Below are positions 24,681-36,126 of a stretch of 64,000 nt of DNA, in pieces (the stretch's first letter is position 1; every line of letters starts with the position of its first letter). Below the pieces are notes generated by a model. The model was not told the DNA's origin. It worked only from the letters and a program-made list of their open reading frames with translations, and ran no database searches. Both the position numbers and the translations under genes were made by a program. Source of the stretch: Sisyra terminalis (lineage: Eukaryota; Arthropoda; Insecta; Neuroptera; Sisyridae); contig OY292274.1 of NCBI GenBank assembly GCA_958496175.1, positions 50,850,630-50,914,629 of the forward strand, given 5' to 3'.

Positions 24681-25194
24681 ATAATTATTATAGTTTTGAA
24701 TAAATTTGAAAAAAGAGCAATACTAATGTTTTTTTTTTAAAATTAAAAGAAATGATTAATTATGAGTAGTTAATGAGTAGTAGATACTAGTAGTTATATA
24801 CTTTTAAAATATTTAAATATTTAAAGATTTATCTACTTAAAAATTTCAATTAATCATTGCAAATTGTTTATATCTCAAACGAATAATTTTATTATTTAAG
24901 ATAAAGATAACTCACCTGAATTTCTCATTTTTACCTAATCACAATTTTAACTTTAAAAATATTTCAAAAATGTGTTCATTAATTTGTTATATCTTAAAAT
25001 GTTTAGGAGAGAACATCGACAACATAATATCTTTCCAAATCTATCCATGTTCTATATTATGATTAGTGAAGTACAGTGAAGTATATGGTGAAGATAGGCA
25101 TTACATTATGCATAGTCGCATAAATATTTTTAATTTATCTTTTTAATTTGAAAAAAATCGGGCAAAAGTATTTTAGTTAAGTTGAATTTTAGAA

Positions 25195-25450
25195 AAATGA
25201 AAATCCTTTTTGGCTCATGCCCCTTTTAGAACCGTCGAATCTGGCAATGATGCATTTAAAAATTTATTTTTTATTTTATTCACTTTTTTTTTGTTAATTT
25301 CCAATTCTAATCGGTAAAATTTTCTCTTTTGTGACTAAATTTTCATTATGAGCTGATTTATTCGCGAATTAAATTAAAAACAAAGTACATAATGCTACAT
25401 TGCCTAATTTTATGGTTCTAATCGGGACATAAGCCTCATTTTTTCTATTG
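25195..25450. repeat. MITE-like element with GGCTYATG inverted ends
   Basis: GGCTCATGCCCC + TTTTAGAACC (25212-25233) is matched in reverse complement at 25414-25435 (GGTTCTAATCGGGACATAAG then CC). Pairing continues inward through GGCAATGATGCAT near 25243 and AATGCTACATTGCC near 25391. Outer A/T-rich flanks also pair. It is non-coding; no family is named. Confidence 0.6.
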
Positions 25451-25598
25451 GATAAATATTGTTTTTTTAGAAGTATTAAAAAGATGTTAAGTTTAGTACA
25501 ACCGGCCTGGCTAAATTTTGTCAAGAGTCCATAACATGCCAGTAGTTTGAAACAGTTGTTGATGACTTAGGGCTCAGTTATTAGAAAACTATAAGACA

Positions 25599-26620
25599 TC
25601 ATAATGAGAATAGGTATATTATGTCTAGAAAATGGCATTCACTCTTCAGAAGGGGATCAAAATGAAGATTGTGGATTAATCTGTACTGGGGATTTATGTC
25701 GATGTTTCGTGTCGTATATGATGGAAAACAGGTATCGGATGACAAATTTGGATGCTCGAGAAAAGAAATGTTAATCAAAAAAAAGACCAAAAAGCGAAAT
25801 AATGTCACAAAAAACAAGCCTCTCGTCAAGTTTGTGATAAACGCTCTTTTCAAAAAAGTTATTTTTTAAGTTTTTAAAAAAATTAACATATAGCCGATTT
25901 TCAACAATTATGTCGATTATTTTAATAGGTTACTTAAAAGATTCGAATCCGCATTGAGAAAATCGATTTTTTTGAAAGAATTAAGTTTCTTTGGGTTTTT
26001 AAAGATTATTTTTCGTTGAAATTCTTTATGTATGAGACCTCTGATTTATTTATAAATATCGTTTTTTAATTTTATTTTAACCATCACGACATTAAAATAC
26101 GAGAGTCTGAGGTCGCTGGAATATTTTCAAGTGTTAAATTTGACGTTCGAAATTCGTTTCTATCAAATACCGTGCAAAACACAGTCCTAAAATGTCGGAA
26201 AAGCTATCCAGCGTTTTCAGTTGAAAATCCTGAGGTAAATTACTGACGCCCCTTGATATATAACTAATAACGGCATACACAAGAATCACTAAGTGGATAC
26301 AATAAGGAGTGCGAAAGCCAGATATAGTTAAAAATACCTGAAAAGTCTGGAAGAACATTCCAACTACGTAGCTGCCAATCTTCTGGATAATTCGGGCCAC
26401 CGTCAAAGACTGAATCGCGTCTCATTTCTGGAGCTATATTTCAGAGACTGTAACACCTTAAGGTACCTCTCTTAAGGAGTGTGGTCTTCCTGCATCTGTT
26501 TTCTTATCCCAATCGCCTTATTTCCCGGGACAAATTGCGATCAATGTCACGGCAGAAAAAAATTAGATGCCTCAAAAGTAATAGATAAGCGAAAGGACTA
26601 GTTAAGAGACAGCATTTCTA
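25599..26620. other. Two open, coding-like blocks of unknown nature
   Basis: 25599-25869 is open on both strands. 26134-26406 is open on the minus strand for 90 codons with two hydrophobic stretches, while the plus strand at about 26333-26465 reads a polar, protein-like frame (LEEHSNYVAANLLDNSGHR) ending at a TAA. The latter block is less AT-rich than its surroundings. A minus-strand donor-like TTTTCAG|GTATTT lies near 26338. I recognise no domain. They could be remnants of a transposon or a decayed exon, or could be chance. Confidence 0.25.
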
Positions 26621-28582
26621 TTGAAGTTTTTTTGCGTCATATACCTTTAGTTAGTTATTAACTAAATAAGGCATCTAACAAAGCGACCGAGTGCTTTAGA
26701 ACAATAGAAAACTTGATAAATAAAACCTTCCATGTTATGTTCACCCCTATTTAATATTTTTTGCTTTGCTGATTATTTTTGCGGTTTTCTTAGTAGGTAC
26801 TACTCTCGACGGCCATTTGGCCCCATTTTATACTGCTTAGTGACATCCTTTTTATGATGTCTTCATTCGTTACACATTATTTAAATTAATAAGCCTGAAA
26901 TGTATTTATAAATGCATTTTAATCACACACTTTTTACGATATCAATGGCATGTATTTGCTTTTGGGGAAAGAACAACAATAAATTGTTCATCTTTACCTA
27001 TCAAAGTAATTTGTATTTTAATTTAGAACTCTTTTTTGGAATAATAAGTACCTCCGTTAAAATAAAGATATTGTTTCACCAAATTCATTGCATGTCTTTA
27101 GAGATATGTTCTTATAATCGTTCTCATAGTGTGTAAGGTTTTATAGATTAATGTTTATGTAACGATTGCATTTTTCATGTACGATAATTACAATACAATA
27201 GATTGTAGTGCATTGTTAAGGTTTTTCGTTGTGTACAAGTACTTTGTTAATTACATTTTCACACAAAATTTTTCAAAATGTTATCTAAAGTTCCGAATTT
27301 TTTGTCTTATGCTTCCAATTATGCAACTCCTTCCGGGATATTAATATAATACCGATTTTTATTTAATTAGTTTAAATTTTAAACTTCATTGTGTCAAAGT
27401 AACTTATTTTACTTATTTATAGAATAAGCTTCGAATAATTTTAAAAACAGAATATCTTTTTTTTTACTTGATACAATACATCAATTACAGCGGTGCAGAT
27501 ATTTAATTATCCCCAATTGTTTTTTTTTATAATTCAGAGCAAAATATATTACAGTGAATATTTTCAACTTTAAAGAAGTATAGTTAAATATTTCAAGATC
27601 CCAATCTGTCTTTTAGGAAGTAAAGTGACAAATTTTCCATTAGAACGGGGAGAAAGAAGTAGAAACAATCAGCCATAACAACCGACTGTAACCATTGTAA
27701 TTTACAACGTTTAAAAAAATAGCAACAACAAAATTTTGTAGGAAGTTGAAAAATCAAATGTTTTTTTCTGATATATTAACTTATAGCATTAAAAATATAA
27801 ATTTGAATACGATGAGACAGAAAGACTGGAATCTATAATATTATTTTTAAAGCTACATGACAAACGCATTCACTTACACCAACAATGATAAAATGAGGGG
27901 TTGTAACTAATAAAAATCGAAATAAAAACGCCTCTGTTATAAAACAATAATTTTTCTCTTTTTTATGTAAGCTGTCTTCCGAATTTTACTAAAACTACTG
28001 TGCAGTACTGAATGAAGTCATAGGTCGCTGCAATATTGTGATGATAAAAGAACAGTATAAAATAAATTTTTCAAGGAACAGTTTTACCTAACAGTATGGG
28101 CACTATATTTCAGAATACGAATAAGAATTTTTCCTTTAACTTAGCTCTATATATTGTCGCTATCCATGCAGCTGGATTTTTATTATTATCATATTCAAAG
28201 AAGATATAGAAAAAGATTAATGATATTAAATTTGATTACGATTTCTTTTTAAATAGAATTTTAGTGAAAATTGAAAATAGTTACTTTTTTACTACTTTGG
28301 TAAATAACTAAGTTAAAGAAAAACGAAAATTACTTTATGGTAAACAAATATTACTGAGAAGGATTTAAAAAAATTATATGATGTTGAAGCTTCAACATCA
28401 AATCTTTCATATTCTCTCCAAAATTTCTTCTTTTTATACGTCTGAAGTCTGTTAATAGTCATAATTTCTCTATGATACAGTAAAAATTTGAATATAAAAC
28501 AGTTTGTGAACCATTAGTCTATTTTGCTGTACTTTTACCTGCATTTATTGAGAACTAATTTTAGAAAAAAAATCAGTCTTTC

Positions 28583-29185
28583 TTCAGATATATTAATAAT
28601 AAGTGTATAGATACATAAGAACCTTTATACATATTATGAAGAAACTAGGTTTCGTGCAATTGTACAAATTTCAATTTCGGGGTAATGTTGTTCATTGCAG
28701 TAGTGTAATAGTTTTTAATGAAATGGGATTTTTAATAATATTCTAAATCTAGACTCTTTACTTCTGTTATTTTGACGCGAGTGTTTTGATAACTTTTTAC
28801 TGTTTTAAGTCATAATTAAGACCGATTTTATTGAACTTAACGATATTTTTTATTTATGTAAAGATGTTGGTTGATTTATAGATTATTTGGTTCACGGTTG
28901 GTATACCTAACGTAGGTATACGCAATAGACATACTCTTTTTAGATATTTATAAATATTTTTTGAAGTTTAATTGATGATTACATACAACTATTTTATTCT
29001 AAGCAACAGTATATTAAATGTGTCTTTTTAAAGTCGACAAAATAGTGTTTTTAAGTATGATTATGTTTTTCGCAAAAGAAATAAGAAAAATAAAACATTC
29101 CATATACCACTACAAATAGCAAATCTAAAAAGGAAATATTATCTACACCTACGTTACGCAGACAAAGTCGTGGGGATCAGCAAGT
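28583..29185 (+). mobile_element. Helitron-like non-autonomous element, 3' part (copy C)
   Basis: It is closely similar to 59320-59941 along its length, with shared blocks such as GGTATACGCAATAGACATAC, TTAAATGTGTCTTTTTAAAG and CAAATAGCAAATCTAAAAA. The end reads CACGCAGACAAAGTCGTGGG followed by GATCAGCAAG, a hairpin then CAAG where the full copy has CTAG. The left part of the full element is missing. Deletions are visible relative to the 59-kb copy. Confidence 0.7.
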
Positions 29186-29724
29186 TAAATAATAAGTTAC
29201 TGCAGACTTTGAATTTGGAGATGAAACGTTAAATCTTAACTAATTTGGGTGTTTGTAAAGATTTTTTAGTCCAAATATTTGCAAAAAACTCTTAAGGCTA
29301 TATAGTAGGTAGATGTGTTACTATAATCTTATTGTATTTCGTTCGGATTGGTTTCCGATAGTGGAAGGATAATACGATTTGTTTCATTTTCAAGGATCGT
29401 CCATTTTATTACAAACCAACATTTTTTTTTTGTTGGGGAAACTTTTTCTAAATGATAATTACTACTTAGTTACAATTTTATGTTATTTTTTTTGTTCAAA
29501 ATAATGATGAAGTTATACATTTTATTATTGTGATTTTTAAATGTTATTAAATAGATACTACAAGTTATAGTTGAATTAAATTTCTTGATTATTTTAATTT
29601 TTGTTGTTTTAATCAACAACAAATAATTGTATAAATATTTCATTAATAAAATTCTAATGAAAATTGCAGCAACATAATATTGCAGTATAAACTGGCTATA
29701 AAAGTCGAAACCCATGAAGAAATC

Positions 29725-29762
29725 TCGCAGTCGTTGCACGACAGTTTCGACGAGCGGTTCTT
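29725..29762 (+). promoter_or_regulatory. TATA-less core promoter (Inr + DPE) upstream of the GTPase exon
   Basis: CGCAGTCG (5 of 6 to the insect initiator TCAKTY, A+1 at 29729) is followed at exactly +28 to +32 by GGTTC, a full match to the downstream promoter element RGWYV. The local sequence is GC-richer than its flanks. It lies 550 bp upstream of the GTPase start codon on the same strand. The join to the exon, if spliced, uses an acceptor near 30247; the donor was not identified. Confidence 0.45.
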
Positions 29763-30281
29763 GAAGAAATCCAATCGCAATCCTCTCAATTCAATGCGTT
29801 TATAAGAAAAGTTTTCGTGCTTAATCGTATTTTTGTACTGTTTTTTAACAGAAATTTCGGACCTAAATTGTTCTATGAACTATAAATAACGATTTAATAC
29901 ACAAAACAAACAATCCCTGAATTGTGTTGAATTAAAATGCCAACCTTTTTGCAGCGAAGTATAAGCAAAAAATATGCGAAATAATTCTACGCAAGTGAAA
30001 TTTAAAAATAATAACAATAATTAAATGAAAATAATGCGTTAATGCAAACACAACATTTTAAATCTATAATAAAATATAAACGTTGATTGTTTTATAAACA
30101 ATTTATTAAAATAATATACACTTAACTATTGAATACATTTGCGAATAAAATTATTTGTGAATATGAAAAGAACTTGACTATTGTTGTGTTTTTTGTGCTT
30201 CAATTTGAAAAACGTGCCTTCAATATACTTTTTTCTATTATGTCTAGATTCATGATGCGTGTCTAAAATCCTTTGGGAAGA

Positions 30282-30342
30282 ATGACGAATGGACAGAGGA
30301 TACGAGTGGTCGTTCTCGGGAGTCCACGTGTTGGGAAATCAG
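30282..30342 (+). CDS. First coding exon of a Ras-superfamily small GTPase (partial)
   Basis: The exon encodes MTNGQRIRVVVLGSPRVGKS and ends one base into the next codon at TCAG|GTCAGT. GSPRVGKS is the P-loop (G1, GxxxxGKS) that binds the GTP phosphates, preceded by the usual beta-1 strand. The ATG is close behind a strong acceptor (TTTTTTCTATTATGTCTAG, ending about 30247). A tiny upstream frame ATG-ATG-CGT-GTC-stop (from about 30253) lies in the leader. The short head before beta-1 and the GSPRVGKS variant suggest the RERG/RASD/Ras-dva-like group rather than Rab or Arf, but 20 residues cannot settle it. No exon with the switch regions, DTAG or NKxD was found to the right, so the rest lies across a very long intron or outside the window. 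Confidence 0.8.
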
Positions 30343-31514
30343 GTCAGTGGTTAAAAAATTTCAATCATACGTCCTTTGTATTAATTAAACTTCCGATTGA
30401 AACTTGCTAATTAAATTTATTATTAAGTATGTGTAATTAGTTATCGTTCATTAGTTTAATTAAAATTTCAATATACAAAATGTAGTTGATATAAATTATA
30501 TGCTAATTGATGGCTGCTTTCATTGGTTATAAGGGTAAAATTTGATAATACTTTTTTTTTGGATAATGCTTAAATCTTTTGAGGAAATCTGAGGTAAGGT
30601 TTGTTTTCAAAGGTTTTTATACTAAAACGTGACTTTTATTTTGAATGTCAGGATTAAAAGATCAATGCTCTAAATTATTTTAATGTTCTTTTTAAGACGT
30701 ATGTAGGCGATTCAATACAATTAAGTATAGTTTCAAGATTTGTCAAGATTTTTTGTGTAATCTTGTAAAAAGATATTAGATTCAAAGGAATATAATTTAA
30801 ATTGATTTTTTTACTGGTGTTAGTAAACTAAATTAAGTTTTTCTATAATTTCGTTAACAGACTCGATATTTTAATAATCTTCTCTACATTTGTATCTATT
30901 AAAGTGGTTTAAGAATCTATATCTGTTTCAATTATAATAAATACTTTTCACGGAGTTAAACGCCGAAATAATATTACTATTGGTATTAATTTTAATTCTT
31001 TGAAGATTTTAAATATTATTTGTAGTATTTTTTTTTTAAATTTCAGCATTCTTAATTTATATATAAAAAAATGTTTGATATGAATAATGGTAGTCATAAT
31101 ACTTATGTATATAAAGAGTGACCGGCAAATGTTACATTATTTTAAATTTTCACAACTATTGGTAATACTCCCCAATATATTTGACCAGCTAACAAGTAAT
31201 AAATATCTATTTAAAAAAAATAGTAATAACAAAGTATTTAATAAAATATTATAAAGAAAATTCTTGTATAAATTTTTTATAATTTTTATATATCTGTATT
31301 TAAAATGTTGAATAAAAAATATCAGTAACTATAATATTTTTTTTTCTTAGTGAAAAACGTTTTTTTAAATATATTATACCAGGGGTTTCCCTTTTCTGCT
31401 AACCCCTTACTAACTTCAACAAGCTAATTTTTTACCATATAAAAAGGTACGTATCTTTTTCGATCCTACTTCTTATATTTTTTTTTCAATTATATTCGTA
31501 CTTTAATACCTCAT

Positions 31515-31630
31515 AACCTTGTTAAAAAAGGCATTTTAAATGTTCAAAAAATCTATTAGTAATCATAAAAGTCATTTAAAGTTATTAGAGGCATTTTAAA
31601 TAACAACAATGAATTGTTCTTGTATTTGTC
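31515..31630 (+). repeat. Short palindromic MITE, copy 3
   Basis: It begins CCTTGTTAAAAAAGGC, continues through ATGTTCAAAAAATCTATTAG and GTCATTTAAAGTTATTA and a GGCATTTTAAAT block. It matches the copies at 54.1 kb (same strand) and 0.36 kb (opposite strand). Confidence 0.6.
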
Positions 31631-32402
31631 TTACTAACAATTGACTCCTTTTTATTATTATGTTAATAATTGTAGGCATGTTAAACACAAACGAAATTAT
31701 TCTCTGGAATTCAAGTGTTACTAAGTCACTGATAAGACAACAGGAACGCTAATAATTAGAACCGAAAAAACTTAACAGTATGATAAGAGTTTTCGTACCC
31801 AGCTAAGGATTGATCATAGCCTCATGTCTAACAAAATAAATGTTGGATAAAGCAAATAACTTTAATGTATAAATTTTTTATATAATAGAATCATAAAAAA
31901 TAATTATTTTGGTATTTCTAAATTTATTTAAGCTGTCTAGTTTATTGTTTTATTACGAAGAAATACCGAAATATATGTAAGGATAAACAAGATGATACAA
32001 AAGAGGGAAACTGCCTCTTAACTTCTTTTTGACTGCCCCGTTTTAACTTCGAATCGAATCAAATTTCTTGAACCACCTGGATATGAATCAGAATACATTC
32101 CTAAAAATTCAATTGGATACTTATTGAGATCCTTAACCATATAAGGAAAATTTGCTGCTGCAAAAATACTTTTAATTTCGGTGGAACGATTCATCCGGGA
32201 TAAAAATTTTATGTTTTCTTTTCACCTTCTATATTTTAACAATTTAGTGCGTTTTGAGTATTAAAGGTAGTCTTAGTGCAAACTTGCAGGTCTTTGTTGG
32301 TTTTAAATGAATTCTGATAAAATTCTGTTTTTTTTCTATAATTCCATTTTTCTAGGATTGCAAAAAAATTGTAAACTTGTTTTGTTTTGTTGGTACTATG
32401 AT

Positions 32403-32856
32403 AAGGGGTGCAACATTATTCTCAGAAATATCGATATTTTTAAAAATGAAACATCGATGTTAAAAACACCGAAGTTTATGAACGATATATCGATTTTTTT
32501 TCAATAGTTTTTAACTTCATTTAATTATATTCATAAAAACATTTCTTAAATAACAATATACAATACCGTAAATTGTAAATACCGTCAGTTTATAATCGGA
32601 TGTCATTAGATTACAATCTAGCCTAACCTATCGTTAGATTTTATAATCTAACGCACTATATTATAAACTGACGAAGTTCACAAATCTAAGCTTGTGACTG
32701 AGGGATGAATCTGTGACAAAATATCGTCCATAAAACATCGCTCATGAAAAACGATGTATCATCGATGTTTTGGGTTTGAATATCGATGTTAAAGCATTGA
32801 TAGTTATGAACGTTACATCGATGTTCGAAAAAATCAATGTATCGTTTGCATCTCTA
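32403..32856. mobile_element. hAT-like non-autonomous element with CATCGATG subterminal repeats
   Basis: The right end reads GTTTGCATCTCTA and the left end AAGGGGTGCAAC, imperfect inverted termini (TAGAGATGCAAAC type). The 8-bp flanks ACTATGAT and ACTATCAG match at 6 of 8. Both ends are packed with ATCGATG/CATCGAT words in both orientations, the subterminal repeats typical of hAT elements. There is no coding sequence. A strong palindrome sits in the middle (32583-32673). Confidence 0.6.
32583..32673. repeat. Nested perfect palindromes inside the hAT-like element
   Basis: CGTCAGTTTATAAT (32583-32596) and ATTATAAACTGACG (32660-32673) are perfect 14-bp inverted arms. Inside lie CGTTAGATT-TTAT-AATCTAACG (9-bp perfect stem, 32632-32653) and AGATT-AC-AATCT (32608-32619). 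The layout looks like a second MITE inserted in the first, or like a cruciform-forming core. Confidence 0.6.
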
Positions 32857-35800
32857 ACTATCAGATATTATTTTAAATTCTTTTTAAAGTATTAATTTAT
32901 GCATTAATCTATTGAGTTAAAATGAAATAAACGTAAATTCTTTCTCATTAATGAGATTATTAATTATAATTGGTACATTATCTGAGGCACTTGTCATTTT
33001 TAAAATTTCAGATATGATAGTAATAAGAAATTTTAATTAAAGGATTATTAAAAAAGTTCAATTAATCGTAGAGTAAGAAGAATGAAATCATGTAACTTCC
33101 TTGTTAGAATTCTTAATTAAATTTGAAAAATGATTAAAAAATCTTATCTTAGATTTAAAATGAAACAAGAAGTGAACAATCCCTGGTTTATACAGAAAAC
33201 TTATCGCCTTGATTATGTTCGTAGCATTAATGCAGCCTCGTAAATTATGCAACTTGAAAGAAGACAAAATAAAATATTAATAGAAAGGTGGGAAAAGCTG
33301 TGTAATTGATATTACAAACACAAATCACATTCCTGTTTGTTTAGTTTTTGATATGAACGATTTATGTGGGTGGGAATCGGTGCAATAGAATTGCTGACGA
33401 GGCCTCTGAATGTACCTACTCATATGCTTTATATGAACGAAATTGTTGGCGCCTTTGCTTCAATTACTCATAATTTATGTTTGATATCAAACAATAATCA
33501 GTTTCCATTTAATTTCACTTCATATATAAAAAAATGTTGTTAACACAAATCTTTTTGTGCTGCTTCGAAAAATAGCAATTAAAGAGCTAACACAAGAAGA
33601 TATTTGATATTTCAAATTAAAAAAAATATTCTAGACTAGCATTTATTACGTAACTTAAATTGATATCAGTTTCGTCATATTTTTTTTCGGAAAATTAATT
33701 TTTTCAAAGGTTTTTTATTGTTAGTCAATGTTTGAGGCTAAATGCCTTTAAAATTATTTAAATACCCATCAAATCATATTCAAATTAAAATTTAAATATT
33801 AATAAATATTTGTTACGTAAATAACCGCATCTATCTACTATTTACGAACGAGAAAACTATTAAAAGACGTTAATTACCTACAAAACGTTTAAGAAAAATC
33901 TTTGAACGTTTTTATATTGTCAAGAAATTAATTAAACTGGCGCTTAATGAAATTCTAGGACTATATTTAATGTGACATATTACATTACAAAGTCCGGAAA
34001 TCGAAATGACAGCAAGAACAAATGGTACCTACGTCTCCCTTGGGCGACACTTCAATTAGAAAATTTTCTTCTTTTCCTATTCAACACTCCTACTCTTGAA
34101 TGTAGGTAACCTCGAAAGAATTTTTTTTTCAAACTGTTTAGACATATATGAACAGTTTTGGAGCAAACATTCATCTCAAAAAAAAGTAAAATTTTCTTTG
34201 AAAGTAAATTGAAAGGGGGTAACACCATAAAAAAGATTAAACATGTTGTCTAACTCGTTGATATCGAATTAATCAAACACCATAGGCTGTTTAAAATGAC
34301 AAGATAATATTTAAGAGGTTCCCAGTTTGTATTCATGTATTTCTATTCAAAGAAAATTTTCATATCTATCTCGAAAATTACAGACAAATCATTTGTTTTT
34401 TAAGACCCTCTAGGTAAATATTTTTTACGCCACATCAGTACAATACGTTTACAAAACGTGCGTTTTAAAATAAACGTATACCATTTGATCGTCATCGATA
34501 AGTTCCGATTAACTCTGATTTTTTTAAAAGTTTTGCTTTTAAATCACGAATTTTCTATCTATAACAATACATATTTGTTTTTCATCTATTTATTTGCAAT
34601 ATCTTCCCTTTATCTATACACTTGGAGCTATTCAAGTTGTTTTTTTAATAACCCATCACAAAGATTTATTCTTTCCAAGTGAAAGGTTTTTTTACGTTTT
34701 TACGTGCTCGTACACTTTCAATTGTACTACAATGAATCTGGACATTTAATTAGGACAAAAGGAATTTATTTTAATAGTATTCAGGTCATAGATGAAGCTC
34801 TTAGGCTATTATTAAATTTAATTTCAAATCACTTAGACCAAATGCCGCCTTTAAAGCAACGCATAACGTGTTTAAAGTGTTTATAATTAGATCCCGATTG
34901 AATATTAGGTTTAAAATAAATAGACTTTATTAATTATAATAAATATTTATGAGAGATTTTAGATTAAATATATAAAATATTGTAGTATAGTAGCAACTTG
35001 AAAAGTTTGAGGATTCTTTTTGAGGCATTGCCTTATCTGATTAATATTTTGTTTCATAAACTACTAAGGAAAAATAACGTTTAAGTATACATATAATTTA
35101 ATTTGATTCAGCTCAACTTTTATCCCCTTAGGACACAACTATTCAGTGGATCAGCAATTTACATATTAATACATTTTTGCAAACCGAACATTTCACATAT
35201 TCATTGTAAAAGTTAAAAAAATGAAAAATAAACATATCTATCAATTAAATTACTTTGTAATTAAAATTGCTTCATAATTTTTTTGGGAACACATTTAAAT
35301 TTATTAACTTATATATTGTATATACATTATACCATATATGTGTAGGTATATATTGTACAATATATTTTGTATATTGTACAAACGGTGTAACTGTTCAGTC
35401 AGCGAAAAAATTTAATTTAAAATTAATATTAGTAAATTAATTAAACTTTAATTTTGAATCACTTAACAAATTGATTTAAACGATTTGTTGTTCTACGTGA
35501 ATTTTAAAAAAATATAAGTAAAATTTGCAAGGATTCAAGGCTTAAAACTTATGGAGATATTCAATTAACAATTTCTCCTATTAAAAAGCAAACCAAATAG
35601 TTTTCTATTATTCAAAATTAAAAAGAAACAATTAAAGAGAAAATAAATTGTAAAATAATCTAAAAAAGGATATATTATGACGTTCATAAATTATTTAGTA
35701 TATACATTAACTGAATTGGATACGTTAAAAGTAACAAGTAAAGATTCCAATAATATACGAATTGTTTGAAATAAAATTTATGTTTAAACCAAAATCTAAC

Positions 35801-35961
35801 TGTTGTTTAGTAAAAACTGCAGTTTCTATTAACCGTAACAAGGACTGAATTCAGACTTAATAGGGCTCCAAAACTGTTGGAGGTATAGGACCCTTTATAA
35901 GTTCAGATATTTTGTCAGTGCCAAATATGTTTTCCGATACATAGAAGGTTAAGCTAATATT

Positions 35962-36126
35962 TTTTTCATTGTTATTTACCGTCACTTTATAACTACTAAG
36001 GTTCTTCAGCGACTCTAGGGTTAATTGAATCCGCTATCGAGAAATATTGAAAATTTGTACGATACGAGGATCGAACCCACTACCTACTAGTTTTGGAGCG
36101 GTTACCTAGACCACTCGGCCACTAGT
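35962..36126 (-). mobile_element. tRNA-headed SINE with target-site duplication
   Basis: Read on the minus strand it has a polymerase III box A (TGGCCGAGTGG, 36111-36121) and, about 34 nt on, box B (GGTTCGATCC, 36068-36077), then a tRNA-unrelated body with AACCCTAGAGTCGCTGA and an A-rich tail. Flanks AGGTTAAGCTAATATT (35946-35961) and AGGCTAAGCTAATATT (36127-36142) are a 16-bp target-site duplication with one difference. The cloverleaf is not kept, so it is not a functional tRNA gene. Part of the body recurs at 53.1 kb. Confidence 0.8.

Larger units (their letters stand above)
23925..29700. other. Intergenic between Gasz and the GTPase gene
   Basis: The genes on either side are divergent. 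The space holds several repeats listed separately (24464-24680, 25195-25450, 28583-29185) and two open blocks without recognised function (25599-25869, 26134-26620). The Gasz promoter should lie just right of 23924, but only AT-rich sequence was seen, with no clear core elements. Confidence 0.6.

Noticed and set aside
36060..36122. A tRNA gene on the minus strand
   Set aside because: Boxes A and B are present but acceptor and anticodon stems do not form, and the unit is flanked by a target-site duplication and continues into a SINE body.
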